A DNA stretch of 64,000 bases from Archangium lansingense (GTDB lineage Bacteria; Myxococcota; Myxococcia; Myxococcales; Myxococcaceae). Made by a program: the position numbers and the translations under genes. Where the stretch lies: positions 10,090,501-10,154,500 of the forward strand of contig NZ_JAPNKA010000001.1 of the NCBI RefSeq assembly GCF_026626635.1, given 5' to 3'. How positions within the stretch are numbered: the first letter of the stretch is position 1; each line of letters opens with the position of its first letter. Shown here piece by piece: positions 43,051 to 51,131 of the stretch. The notes below the pieces were generated by a model. The model was not told the origin of the DNA. It searched no databases and worked only from the letters and a program-made list of their open reading frames with translations.

Positions 43051-44253
43051 ATGCGATTTCCACCTCGAGCGATTCTGCTCCTCACCCTGGTTTTCATCGG
43101 CCTCAACCTGCGCCCCTTCCTCACCGGCATCGGCCCGCTGGTGGCGAGCATCGCCGCCGATACCGGCCTCGGCTACCGCGGCCTGGCCTGGCTCACGATG
43201 CTGCCGACGTTGTTGATGGGCGCCGGGGCCTTCCTCGGTCCCTGGATACAGCGCGAGCTGGGTGGAAGGCGTATCGTCCTCGGCGCATTGACGATGCTCG
43301 GGTTGGGCTCCGCGCTCCGTATCGCCGTGCCGAGTGGCAGCGCGCTCATCGGCACCGCCGCACTCTGTGGCATGGGCGTGGCCGCCATCCAGGCAGTCAT
43401 GCCCGGCCTCATCAAGGAGAACTTCCCCCGCGGCGTCGCGCCCATCACCGGGGTGTACTCGGCCGCCCTCATGGCCGGCGGCGCAGCCGGCGCGCAGCTT
43501 ACGCCAGTGCTTGCCGATATCGTGGGCAGCTGGCGCGGAGCCCTCGCCTGGCTGGCGGCTCCCGCGGGCGCGGCGCTGGTGCTCGGGTGGTGGGTCCTGC
43601 CTCGCGCGGAGCGAGCCAGCGCCGGTCACACAGCCGTGGCCGTGCTTCTGCGTCGGCCGCGTACCTGGCTCCTGATGAGCTGCTTTGGCCTAGTCAACGC
43701 CGGCTATTCATCGATGGTCGCCTGGCTCCCCGCCTATTACCTGACTCGCGGTTGGAGCAAGGCACACAGCGGTGGTCTGGTGGCGCTGATGGCGGTGGCG
43801 CAGGCGGCCGCGGCGCTGTCGCTGCCCGCGCTCGCCGCACGCAGCCACGACCGACGGCCGTGGTTGTGGCTCACACTCTTCGCGCAGGCAACCAGCTTCG
43901 CCGGTCTGGCCTTCTGGCCCGATGCTTCGCCACGCCTGTGGGCGGCGCTCGGTGGGGCCGGGCTCGGCGGATGCTTCGCGCTCTCCCTCGTCGTTGCCCT
44001 CGACCATCTGCACGAGCCTGCGCAAGCGGGCGCACTCAGCGCGCTCATGCAGGGAGGCGGCTTCCTGATTGCAGCGAACGGCCCATGGTTGATGGCGGTG
44101 TTGCAGGAGAGGAGCGGAAGCTTCGCTACCGGTTGGCTCGCGCACCTCGCCTGCGTACTGCTCGTCATCTACCTCGTCACGCGGCTTGCGCCCGATGGTT
44201 ACGGCGCTGCCATGAACGGAACACAGGCATCGTCACGGCCTGGAACGGCCTGA
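43051..44253 (+). CDS. CynX/NimT-family MFS transporter
   Basis: 400 residues with about 12 membrane helices, from an ATG 17 bp after the ankyrin gene. The opening LRPFLTGIGPLVASIAADTG is typical of the cyanate/2-nitroimidazole (CynX/NimT) branch of the major facilitator superfamily, as is the spread of short Gly/Ala-rich helices. It probably moves a small anionic or nitrogen-containing compound across the inner membrane. The deaminase gene follows after 12 bp, so a nucleobase-like or amide-like substrate is a reasonable guess. The LysR gene at 41378 is the likely regulator. Confidence 0.85.
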   Translation: MRFPPRAILLLTLVFIGLNLRPFLTGIGPLVASIAADTGLGYRGLAWLTMLPTLLMGAGAFLGPWIQRELGGRRIVLGALTMLGLGSALRIAVPSGSALIGTAALCGMGVAAIQAVMPGLIKENFPRGVAPITGVYSAALMAGGAAGAQLTPVLADIVGSWRGALAWLAAPAGAALVLGWWVLPRAERASAGHTAVAVLLRRPRTWLLMSCFGLVNAGYSSMVAWLPAYYLTRGWSKAHSGGLVALMAVAQAAAALSLPALAARSHDRRPWLWLTLFAQATSFAGLAFWPDASPRLWAALGGAGLGGCFALSLVVALDHLHEPAQAGALSALMQGGGFLIAANGPWLMAVLQERSGSFATGWLAHLACVLLVIYLVTRLAPDGYGAAMNGTQASSRPGTA

Positions 44254-44265
44254 CAAGGCGGTTTT

Positions 44266-44733
44266 ATGTCATCACCAACGGACCATCTCCTCGAAGCAAT
44301 CGCGCTCGCACGAGACAATGTACGCCGCGGCGGACGGCCATTCGGTGCCGTCGTGGTCAAAGACGGCAACGTCATTGCGCGCGGGGTCAACGAGATTCTC
44401 GCCACCAACGATCCCACCGCACACGCGGAGCTCCTCGCGTTGCGCGCCGCGGGCCGAGCCCTCGGCACGCCGCGCCTCGACGGGTGCTCGGTCTATGCGA
44501 GCGGCCATCCCTGTCCGATGTGCCTCGCGGCCATGCGCATGGCCGGCATCAAGGAGGTTGCCTTCGCCTACTCGAACGAGGAGGGCGAGCCCTACGGCCT
44601 GTCAACGGCTGCCATCTATGCCGAGCTGGCGAAGCCATTGGCACAGCAAGCGATGAAGATGGTTCATCTTCCCGTTCGACCGGAGGGCGAGACCGAACTC
44701 TATGAGCTCTGGCGGGCGTCCCTCAGCACCTGA
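44266..44733 (+). CDS. nucleoside/guanine-type deaminase
   Basis: 155-residue zinc-dependent deaminase of the cytidine-deaminase fold, closest in plan to bacterial guanine deaminases and tRNA-adenosine-deaminase relatives. Zinc and catalysis: His53 and Glu55 in TAHAE, Cys83 and Cys86 in HPCPMCLAAM; the substrate-side motif RPFGAVVVKDG lies near 24-34. It lies 12 bp after the transporter gene, so uptake and deamination of a nitrogen compound is plausible. Its 3' part (from 44524) recurs inside the third toxin cassette at 50254-50463, showing that this gene is one border of the duplicated DNA. Confidence 0.9.
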   Translation: MSSPTDHLLEAIALARDNVRRGGRPFGAVVVKDGNVIARGVNEILATNDPTAHAELLALRAAGRALGTPRLDGCSVYASGHPCPMCLAAMRMAGIKEVAFAYSNEEGEPYGLSTAAIYAELAKPLAQQAMKMVHLPVRPEGETELYELWRASLST

Positions 44734-44798
44734 GCCAATGGCCTCTGGGGGTCGGGGTTTCCGGCTCCCGATGTCAAGGAGGTGGAGTCCCGCTGCCG

Positions 44799-45383
44799 TC
44801 AGACTTCAATGAACTTGGCGCCAGTGATGCCCTCTGATTCCATCACCTGCTTGAGGCGCTCGGAGACAATAAGGACCACCTTCCAGCCCCAAGGGCGGAA
44901 GATGTGGGCGTCTCCTATCTTCTCAACGTCCACCTTCAGCCCTCTAACGTTCTTGTACCCGCCTAATTTTTCCGGGCGTCCATCCTCTGGCTGCCAATAA
45001 AACACCTCGTCACACCGGGCGTCGTCGATGCACCGGATGACCTGCAGGGCATTGAGAATGAACCAGGGCTCCGCCTGCCACTCCACTTCCACGGGGATGA
45101 ATTGCACCTCCTTCTGGAGCCCCAAACGCTCGAAGAGTGAGACGACCCGACGGTGAACGACGGGAGTACCCATTGCATGACTGAACTCGAGCGCGATCCC
45201 CGCTGGCTTCATAGACAAGCGGATCGGCCTCTCAATATCCAGGACTCGGCCCTCCTTGAACTGCCAGATGTCAAAGAAATCGTCCTCGCCTCCGCCCTGG
45301 TTATAAATAGGCATCCTCAAGTGCCAACGCCCAGGGATGTATACGTCATCGTATATCTCGTAATACTTCATCAGCTCCGTCAT
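44799..45383 (-). CDS. Imm11-family immunity protein (cassette A)
   Basis: 194 residues. The ATG overlaps the toxin stop (ATGA), so it is translated together with the toxin. The protein matches the imm11/DUF1629 family of myxobacteria: YYEIYDDVYIPGRWHLRMPI, then VVHRRVVSLFERLGLQKEVQ, FILNALQVIRCIDD and IFRPWGWKVVLIVSERLKQV. It has no signal peptide, so it works in the cytoplasm. By family knowledge it should neutralise the toxin upstream, probably by direct binding. Copies B and C resemble each other more than this one, with differences concentrated near residues 20-50. Confidence 0.85.
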   Translation of the reverse strand: MTELMKYYEIYDDVYIPGRWHLRMPIYNQGGGEDDFFDIWQFKEGRVLDIERPIRLSMKPAGIALEFSHAMGTPVVHRRVVSLFERLGLQKEVQFIPVEVEWQAEPWFILNALQVIRCIDDARCDEVFYWQPEDGRPEKLGGYKNVRGLKVDVEKIGDAHIFRPWGWKVVLIVSERLKQVMESEGITGAKFIEV

Positions 45384-46741
45384 GACTTCCTCGTGGCGAG
45401 CTTGTTGAGTGTGGAGCCCGGCTTGCAGATGTCCCCTGCAATCTCGTCGAGCGCTCTGACAAGCTTCGCTCGACAATCGGCCCCTGGCCGACAACCCGAC
45501 AGCGCATCCTCCAGCCGGTTGAAGACTTCGCGGTGGTAAGCCTCGGGATGGGGGCCCTTGTGGTCTCGCAGATAGACAATGTTCGCCGGGTCATCCAGGC
45601 TCATCCCCGCCGTTTCGAAGAGTGTCTCGAACCGGGGCGTCCAGGGGCCGCCGGTGATTTCGGACGTGTCGTTCTTGTTGGTGCACAGGTGGTGGCGATG
45701 GTGGCCGTCCTGCTTCGACTCCGTACACGCCCCCGTCGTCCGCGCCGCGCTCACCGCTGACGCCACCGCAGCGGTCGCCGTGTTCGCCGTCACCCCCATC
45801 AGCACCACCGTCCCGTCCGCCACGCTCACCTGCGCCCTCGTCCCCGCCACCACCCTCACGCCTCCCCTCGTGCCCCCTCCCGCCATGGCGAAGCGCGGCG
45901 GCGACAGGCCCGCCCATAGCCCTCCCTTCGGCACCTCCGGCAACCCCCTCGCCAGCTTCGCCCCCGCCACCGTCACCAGCACCCTCAGCCCCACTCCGCC
46001 CAGTGCTTTTCCAAACCGCTCGGCCACCGCCTCCAACTCCTCCCTCGTCCTCGCCGCCTCCGCCTCCCGGTACAGCCTCAGGCACGCCTGCCCCACGTTG
46101 TAGAGCTCCGCCGCGCTGTACGTCAGCAGCAGTCCCACTGTCACCGCTCCCGCCAACGCCTTGCTGAACACCGGCTCCGGTACCGCCCACGCCAGCATGT
46201 ACAGCATCATGGATGTCCCCACGGACAGCAGGACAGCGGGCGAGCTGAACAGCTCCAGCGCCGCCTCCCTCACTCCTTCCCCCATGTAGCGCGGCGAGAG
46301 CCTCAGCGCCTGAAACCACCTGGCACTCTCCAGTGTCCCCGGCAGTTGCACTTGCGCCGGCCCCAGCAGCTCCTCGTACTCCTCTCTCACCCGCCTCTCC
46401 AACACCGAGGGCCTCGCCTCCTCCGCTGGCACATGGCCCGCCAGAGCCAACATCGTCGTCGGGCGCGGCTTCTCCTTCTTCCTCCTGCTCGCCTGCTGGA
46501 ATTCCTCCTCCAGCGCCTCCACCACCTCCCTCGCCTCTTCCTCCCTCCACACCCCCAGCGCCGGGTTCGGCTTCAACCTCTTGAAGCTCAGCCTCAGCCC
46601 CTGCCCCTCGTCCCCCTGGTACCCGCTCACCCCCACCTCCTCCAGCACCGGCACCTCGTCCTTGGCCCTTGCTGAAGTGCCCCCCAGCGCCATCGCCAAC
46701 AGCGACAGCAGGTAGATGGGTTGAAGGACTCTTGGCTGCAT
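45380..46741 (-). CDS. exported AHH-type nuclease toxin (cassette A)
   Basis: 453 residues; GGAGGAG precedes the ATG at 46741. Layout: Sec signal (LLSLLAMALGGTSARA); a charged helical region with EEEAREVVEALEEEFQQASR; a hydrophobic hairpin of about 50 residues (LFSSPAVLLSVGTSMMLYML, then ALAGAVTVGLLLTYSAAEL); a Gly/Ala-rich linker; and a C-terminal AHH domain with HHRHHLCTNKN near 347 and HKGPHPEAYHREVF near 400. AHH domains are predicted HNH-like nucleases of polymorphic toxin systems. The partner Imm11 overlaps the stop. Signal peptide plus membrane hairpin suggests export and delivery to neighbours, but no secretion-system tag is visible. Confidence 0.82.
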   Translation of the reverse strand: MQPRVLQPIYLLSLLAMALGGTSARAKDEVPVLEEVGVSGYQGDEGQGLRLSFKRLKPNPALGVWREEEAREVVEALEEEFQQASRRKKEKPRPTTMLALAGHVPAEEARPSVLERRVREEYEELLGPAQVQLPGTLESARWFQALRLSPRYMGEGVREAALELFSSPAVLLSVGTSMMLYMLAWAVPEPVFSKALAGAVTVGLLLTYSAAELYNVGQACLRLYREAEAARTREELEAVAERFGKALGGVGLRVLVTVAGAKLARGLPEVPKGGLWAGLSPPRFAMAGGGTRGGVRVVAGTRAQVSVADGTVVLMGVTANTATAAVASAVSAARTTGACTESKQDGHHRHHLCTNKNDTSEITGGPWTPRFETLFETAGMSLDDPANIVYLRDHKGPHPEAYHREVFNRLEDALSGCRPGADCRAKLVRALDEIAGDICKPGSTLNKLATRKS

Positions 46742-46793
46742 GTGCGGCTCCTCCGGCCCTTCGGAATGCAAGGCGGTGGCGGCCAGTGTCCCT

Positions 46794-46806
46794 CACCTCG
46801 GAGGTG
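46794..46806. promoter_or_regulatory. conserved 13-bp dyad upstream of toxin A
   Basis: CACCTCGGAGGTG, a near-perfect palindrome, lies 53 bp before the toxin ATG. It is kept at the same distance upstream of toxins B and C. Possible operator or stable leader stem. Confidence 0.4.
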
Positions 46807-46843
46807 GGATGCCAGACACGACCCTGGCCCGGGGCTCGCGGCC

Positions 46844-46995
46844 TCACCGCCGCGATGGCCCGGGTTACACTCACGCTGGTGGAAGCCATCGGCCGCGAGC
46901 GCATGCTGCCCACCCCGACCCAACCTCGACTTCGGCACCCTGCGCGAGCGCAGCGCCACGCTCGCCCCCGTCGAGCCCCGCTTCCACCCGGACGT
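46844..46995. repeat. decayed fragment shared with 52598-52757
   Basis: A stretch directly upstream of toxin A is closely similar to the stretch upstream of toxin C. Pieces such as LTLVEAIGRERML and RERSATLAPVEPRFHP are conserved in shifting plus-strand frames, so it is probably debris of an old gene. The remaining bases to 47191 show only the ribosome site and promoter space of the hydrolase gene. Confidence 0.5.
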
Positions 46996-47191
46996 GGCGC
47001 CCCTCTGAAGTATAGGACGGAGAGGAGCCCAGTTGAGCAAGGAGAATGGACGAAAGGGATACCGCATTCGCGCGTCGAACCCCACCGCGGTCCCAACGAT
47101 GTGAAGTGCTCTACATGGCAGAAGTGAGTCGTCGACGCTCCGTGTCTGCTGGGCCATAAGCCGTGCTCTCTCTTTCGAGGAGGCCAGCCGG

Positions 47192-48124
47192 ATGTTTCGA
47201 CGAATGGTGGTGATGGGACTTGTTACCATGGGGGTGATGGCGTGGGCTGCGGAGTCGTCGCCTCCACCGTCCAAGCCGCAAGGACCGAGCCCTTCACGCA
47301 GTGGCTATCTGCCCATCAACGGCCTGAAGCTCTACTACGAAGTGTACGGAGAGTTGGGCAAGTCCAAGACAGCTCCGTTGCTGTTGATTCCTGGGGCTTT
47401 CTTATCCACCGACTCAATGAAGCCTTGGGTGGCAGCCTTCGCTGCGAAGCGCTCGGTGATTGTCTTTGACCAACAGGGCCACGGTCGAACCGCGGACACG
47501 TCGCGGAAGATGTCCTACGAGCAGTTCGGCGATGACGCTGCGGCATTGCTGAGGGCCCTGAAGGTGGAGCGCGCGGATGTGATGGGCTACTCCCAAGGTG
47601 GAGGGGTGGCACTGCAGCTGGCGGTGCGTCACCCCACGCTCGTCAACAAGCTCGTCTCGCTGTCCGCCACCTACCGTAAGGACGGTTGGTACCCTGCGGT
47701 GTTCAAGGCGATTGAGGGCCTGAGCGCCAAGATGTTTGCAGGTTCTCCAGTCGAAGTAGCGTTCAAGAAGCACACGGCTGATCCCAAGGCGTTCGAGGCC
47801 TACATCGAGAAGATGAAGGTGTTGAACATCAACGACCAGAACATCACCGACGCTCAGATGCGCGCTATTCCAGCCAAGACGATGGTCATCGTGGGTGATG
47901 CGGATGGCGTGAAGCTGGAACACGCGGTGGCGATGTTCAAGCTTCGGGGCGGAGGCGATGAGGAGGCGGCCGCTACTGGGATGCTCACGAAGGTTCCTGC
48001 GGCGCGGTTGGTGATCCTCCCCGCGACCTCTCATATTGGGATCTCAGGGGAGGCGAAGGTACTCGAGTCGATGGTGACGCCTTTCTTGGAGGACGCGCCT
48101 CCCGCCAACCCCTCTCTTTGGTAG
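47192..48124 (+). CDS. exported alpha/beta-hydrolase
   Basis: 310 residues; GAGGAGG precedes the ATG. Sec signal: MVVMGLVTMGVMAWAAE. The alpha/beta-hydrolase fold is plain: oxyanion region LLLIPGAFLS, then FDQQGHGRTAD; the nucleophile elbow GYSQGG with Ser134; an acid in VGDADG; and the catalytic His in PATSHIG. The family includes esterases, lactonases and haloalkane-type enzymes; the substrate is unknown. It lies between toxin cassettes A and B on the opposite strand and probably entered with, or was trapped by, cassette duplication. No link to the toxins is evident. Confidence 0.88.
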   Translation: MFRRMVVMGLVTMGVMAWAAESSPPPSKPQGPSPSRSGYLPINGLKLYYEVYGELGKSKTAPLLLIPGAFLSTDSMKPWVAAFAAKRSVIVFDQQGHGRTADTSRKMSYEQFGDDAAALLRALKVERADVMGYSQGGGVALQLAVRHPTLVNKLVSLSATYRKDGWYPAVFKAIEGLSAKMFAGSPVEVAFKKHTADPKAFEAYIEKMKVLNINDQNITDAQMRAIPAKTMVIVGDADGVKLEHAVAMFKLRGGGDEEAAATGMLTKVPAARLVILPATSHIGISGEAKVLESMVTPFLEDAPPANPSLW

Positions 48125-48188
48125 TTAGAGAGCTCTCAGCCCACACGTGGGGAGGCTCCCCAACTCGGGTCAGACGGGCGTCCCTGCG

Positions 48189-48797
48189 TCAGACTTCAAT
48201 GAATTTAGCGCCAGTGATGCCCTCTGATTCCATCGCTTGCTTGACGTGCTCGGAGACGATGAGGACAACCTGCCAGCCCCAGGGGTGGAAGATGTTGGCG
48301 CTCCCCACCTTCTCCGGATCCACCCTCAACCCTCGAACGTTCTGGTATTCACCTACCCTGTCTGGCTCGCCATCCTCTGGTCCCCAATAAAGCACCTCCT
48401 CACACCGAGCGTCATCGATGCACCGGATGACCCGCAGTGCATTGAGGATGAACCAGGGCTCCGTCTGGTCCTCCACCTCCACGGGGATGAACTGCACCTC
48501 CTTCTGGAGACCCAGGCGCTCGAAGAACGAGACGACCCGACGGTGGACGATGGGAACCCCCATCGCCTCACTGAATTCGAGCGCAATGCCCGCCGGCTTC
48601 ATGGACAAGCGGATCGGCCTCTCGATTTCCAGGATTCGCCCCTCGTTGAATCGCCAGGTGTCGAATAACTCGCGCTCGTCATCGTCCTCACGCGCGCCCG
48701 ATTCCCCTCCATCCTTGAAGAGAGGAAAACTCAAATCCCAACGCCCTGGAATGTATACATCGTCGTATAGCTTGTAATAGCGTGTCCGCGCTGTCAT
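48189..48797 (-). CDS. Imm11-family immunity protein (cassette B)
   Basis: 202 residues; the ATG overlaps the toxin B stop (ATGA). Same family plan as copy A: YYKLYDDVYIPGRWDLSFPL, VVHRRVVSFFERLGLQKEVQ, FILNALRVIRCIDD and IFHPWGWQVVLIVSEHVKQA. It carries an acidic insertion after the first strands (GARE-DDDERELFDTW) where the three copies differ most. Its frame is intact even though the toxin gene in front is frameshifted, which fits an orphan immunity gene that still protects against related toxins. Near-identical to copy C over its last 140 residues. Confidence 0.85.
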   Translation of the reverse strand: MTARTRYYKLYDDVYIPGRWDLSFPLFKDGGESGAREDDDERELFDTWRFNEGRILEIERPIRLSMKPAGIALEFSEAMGVPIVHRRVVSFFERLGLQKEVQFIPVEVEDQTEPWFILNALRVIRCIDDARCEEVLYWGPEDGEPDRVGEYQNVRGLRVDPEKVGSANIFHPWGWQVVLIVSEHVKQAMESEGITGAKFIEV

Positions 48798-50160
48798 GGC
48801 GTTCTCGTGGCGAGCTTGTTGAGTGTAGAGCCCGGTGTACAAACTTCCCCTGCAATCTTGTCGAGCACTCTCACGAGCTTCATTCGGCACTCGACTTGGG
48901 TCCTGCAGGTTCCAAGCGCCAACTTCAACCGCTCGAAAATTTCACGGTGGTACGTCTCGGGATGAGGCCCCTTGTGGTCTCGCAGGTAGACGAGGTTCGC
49001 TGGGTCATCCAGGCTCATCCCCGCCGTTTCGAAGATTTTCTCGAACCTGGGCGTCCAGGGGCCGCCGGTGATTTCGGACGTGTCGTTCTTGTTGGTGCAC
49101 AGGTGGTGGCGATGGTGGCCGTCCTGCTTCGACTCCGTACACGCCCCCGTCGTCCGCGCCACGCTCACCGCTGACGCCACCGCAGCGGTCGCCGTGTTCG
49201 CCGTCACCCCCATCAGCACCACCGTCCCCTCCGCCACATTCACCTGCGCCCTCGTCCCCATCACCACCCTCACGCCTCCCCTCGTGCCCCCTCCCGCCAT
49301 GGCGAAGCGCGGCGGCGACAGGCTCGCCCATAGCCCTCCCTTCGGCACCTCCGGTAACCCCCTCGCCAGCTTCGCCCCCGCCACCGTCACCAGCACCCTC
49401 AGCCCCACTCCTCCCAACGCCTTCCCGAAGCGCCTGGCCACCTCCTCCAACTCCTCCCTCGTCCTCGCCGCCTCCGCCTCCTGGTACAGCCTCAGGCACG
49501 CCTGCCCCCGTTGTAGAGCTCCGCCGCGCTGTACGTCAGTAGCAGCCCCACTGTCACCGCTCCCGCCAACGCCTTGGAGAACACCGGCTCCGGTACCGCC
49601 CACGCCAGCATGTACAGCATCATGGACGTCCCCACGGACAGCAGGACCGCGGGCGAGCTGAACAGCTCCAGCGCCGCCTCCCTCACTCCTTCCCCCATGT
49701 AGCGCGGCGAAAGCATCAGCGCCTGAAACCACCTGGCGCTCTCCAGCGTCCCCGGCAGTTGCACTTGCGCCGGCCCCAGCAACTCCTCGTACTCCTCTCT
49801 CACCCTCCTCTCCAACGCCGAGGGCCTCGCCTCCTCCGCTGGCACATGGCCCCCCAGGGCCAACATCGTTGCCGGGTGCGGCTTCTCCTTCTTCCTCCTG
49901 CTCGCCTGCTGGAATTCCTCCTCCAGCGCCTCCACCACCTCCCTCGCCTCTTCCTCCCTCCACAGCCCCAGCGCCGGGTTCGGCTTCAACCTCTTGAAGC
50001 TCAGCCTCAGCCCCTGCCCCTCGTCCCCCTGGTACCCGCTCACTCCCACCTCCTCCAGCACCGGCACCGGCACCTCGTCCTTGGCCCTTGCTGAAGTGCC
50101 CCCCAGCGCCATCGCCAACAGCAACAGCAGGTAGCTGGGTTGAAGGACTCTTGGCTGCAT
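48794..50160 (-). pseudogene. AHH-type toxin (cassette B), frameshifted
   Basis: Compared with copies A and C one base is missing near 49504-49510: the plus strand reads TGCCCCCGTTG where A has TGCCCCACGTTG. The gene is 1367 bp instead of 1368, and translation stops at 49492 after 222 residues, just behind the membrane hairpin. The rest (coiled region, linker and the AHH domain with HHRHHLCTNKN and HKGPHPETYHREIF) is intact in the next frame. The truncated product would still have the signal peptide and membrane segments. Either a silenced toxin or a sequencing error in a run of C; the first is favoured because the frame is otherwise intact. Confidence 0.8.
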
Positions 50161-50212
50161 GTGCGGCTCCTCCGGCCCTTCGGAATGCAAGGCGGTGGCG
50201 GCCAGTGTCCCT

Positions 50213-50225
50213 CACCTCGGAGGTG
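50213..50225. promoter_or_regulatory. conserved 13-bp dyad upstream of toxin B
   Basis: CACCTCGGAGGTG at the same distance from the ATG (53 bp) as in cassettes A and C. It survives although the toxin frame is broken. Confidence 0.4.
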
Positions 50226-50253
50226 AGATGCCAGACACGACCCTGGCCCGGGG

Positions 50254-50463
50254 CTCGCGGCCATGCGCATGGCCGGCATCAAGGAGATTGCCTTCGCCTA
50301 CTCGAACGAGGAGGGCGAGCCCTACGGCCTGTCAACGGCTGCCATCTATGCCGAGCTGGCGAAGCCCTTGGCACAGCAAGCGATGAAGCTGGTTCATCTT
50401 CCCGTTCGACCGGAGGGCGAGACCGAGCTCTATGAGCTCTGGCGGGCGTCCCTCAGCACCTGA
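50254..50463 (+). pseudogene. 3' fragment of the deaminase gene
   Basis: From CTCGCGGCC (50254-50262) onward the sequence matches the last 70 codons of the deaminase gene (44524-44733) almost exactly, including the stop and the following 65 bases. The zinc ligands His53, Glu55, Cys83 and Cys86 are all missing, so it cannot encode an active enzyme. It marks the left border of the third toxin cassette. Confidence 0.9.
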
Positions 50464-50528
50464 GCCAATGGCCTCTGGGGGTCGGGCTTTCCGGCTCCCG
50501 ATGTCAAGAAGGTGGAGTCCCGCTGCCG

Positions 50529-51131
50529 TCAGACTTCAATGAATTTGGCGCCAGTGATGCCCTCTGATTCCATCGCTTGCTTGACGTGCTCGGAGACGAT
50601 GAGGACAACCTGCCAGCCCCAGGGGCGGAAGATATTGGCGCTCTCCACCTTCTCCGGATCCACCCTCAACCCTCGAACGTTCTGGTATTCACCTACCCTG
50701 TCTGGCTCGCCATCCTCTGGTCCCCAATAAAGCACCTCCTCACACCGAGCGTCATCGATGCACCGGATGACCCGCAGTGCATTGAGGATGAACCAGGGCT
50801 CCGTCTGGTCCTCCACCTCCACGGGGATGAACTGCACCTCCTTCTGGAGACCCAGGCGCTCGAAGAGCGAGACGACCCGACGGTGGACGATGGGAACCCC
50901 CATGGCGTGACTGAACTCGAGCGCGACGCCCGCCGGCTTCATGGACAAGCGGATCGGCCTCTCGATTTCCAAGACTCTTCCTTCCTTGAACCGCCAAACG
51001 TCGAACAACTCGCGCTCTTCCTCGCGCTCGCCCTCACGCTTGCTATCGCTGAAGAGAGGCATCCTCAAATGCCAACGCCCTGGAATGTATACATCGTCAT
51101 ATATTTTGTAATACTTCATCTGCATACTCAT
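50529..51131 (-). CDS. Imm11-family immunity protein (cassette C)
   Basis: 200 residues; the ATG overlaps the toxin C stop (ATGA). It matches copy B nearly letter for letter from the RRVVS region to the C-terminus, but its first 60 residues differ (YYKIYDDVYIPGRWHLRMPL, then an acidic EGEREEERELFDVW loop) and look like a mix of A and B. It is a cytosolic partner for the toxin encoded upstream. The mosaic pattern suggests recombination or gene conversion among the three copies, with the variable segment probably setting toxin specificity. Confidence 0.85.
   Translation of the reverse strand: MSMQMKYYKIYDDVYIPGRWHLRMPLFSDSKREGEREEERELFDVWRFKEGRVLEIERPIRLSMKPAGVALEFSHAMGVPIVHRRVVSLFERLGLQKEVQFIPVEVEDQTEPWFILNALRVIRCIDDARCEEVLYWGPEDGEPDRVGEYQNVRGLRVDPEKVESANIFRPWGWQVVLIVSEHVKQAMESEGITGAKFIEV

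Noticed and set aside
44799..46741. Toxin-immunity pairs as part of a T6SS or Rhs locus
   Set aside because: No VgrG, PAAR, Hcp, Rhs repeats or MIX/FIX motifs are encoded nearby, and the toxins carry Sec signals, which T6SS effectors lack.
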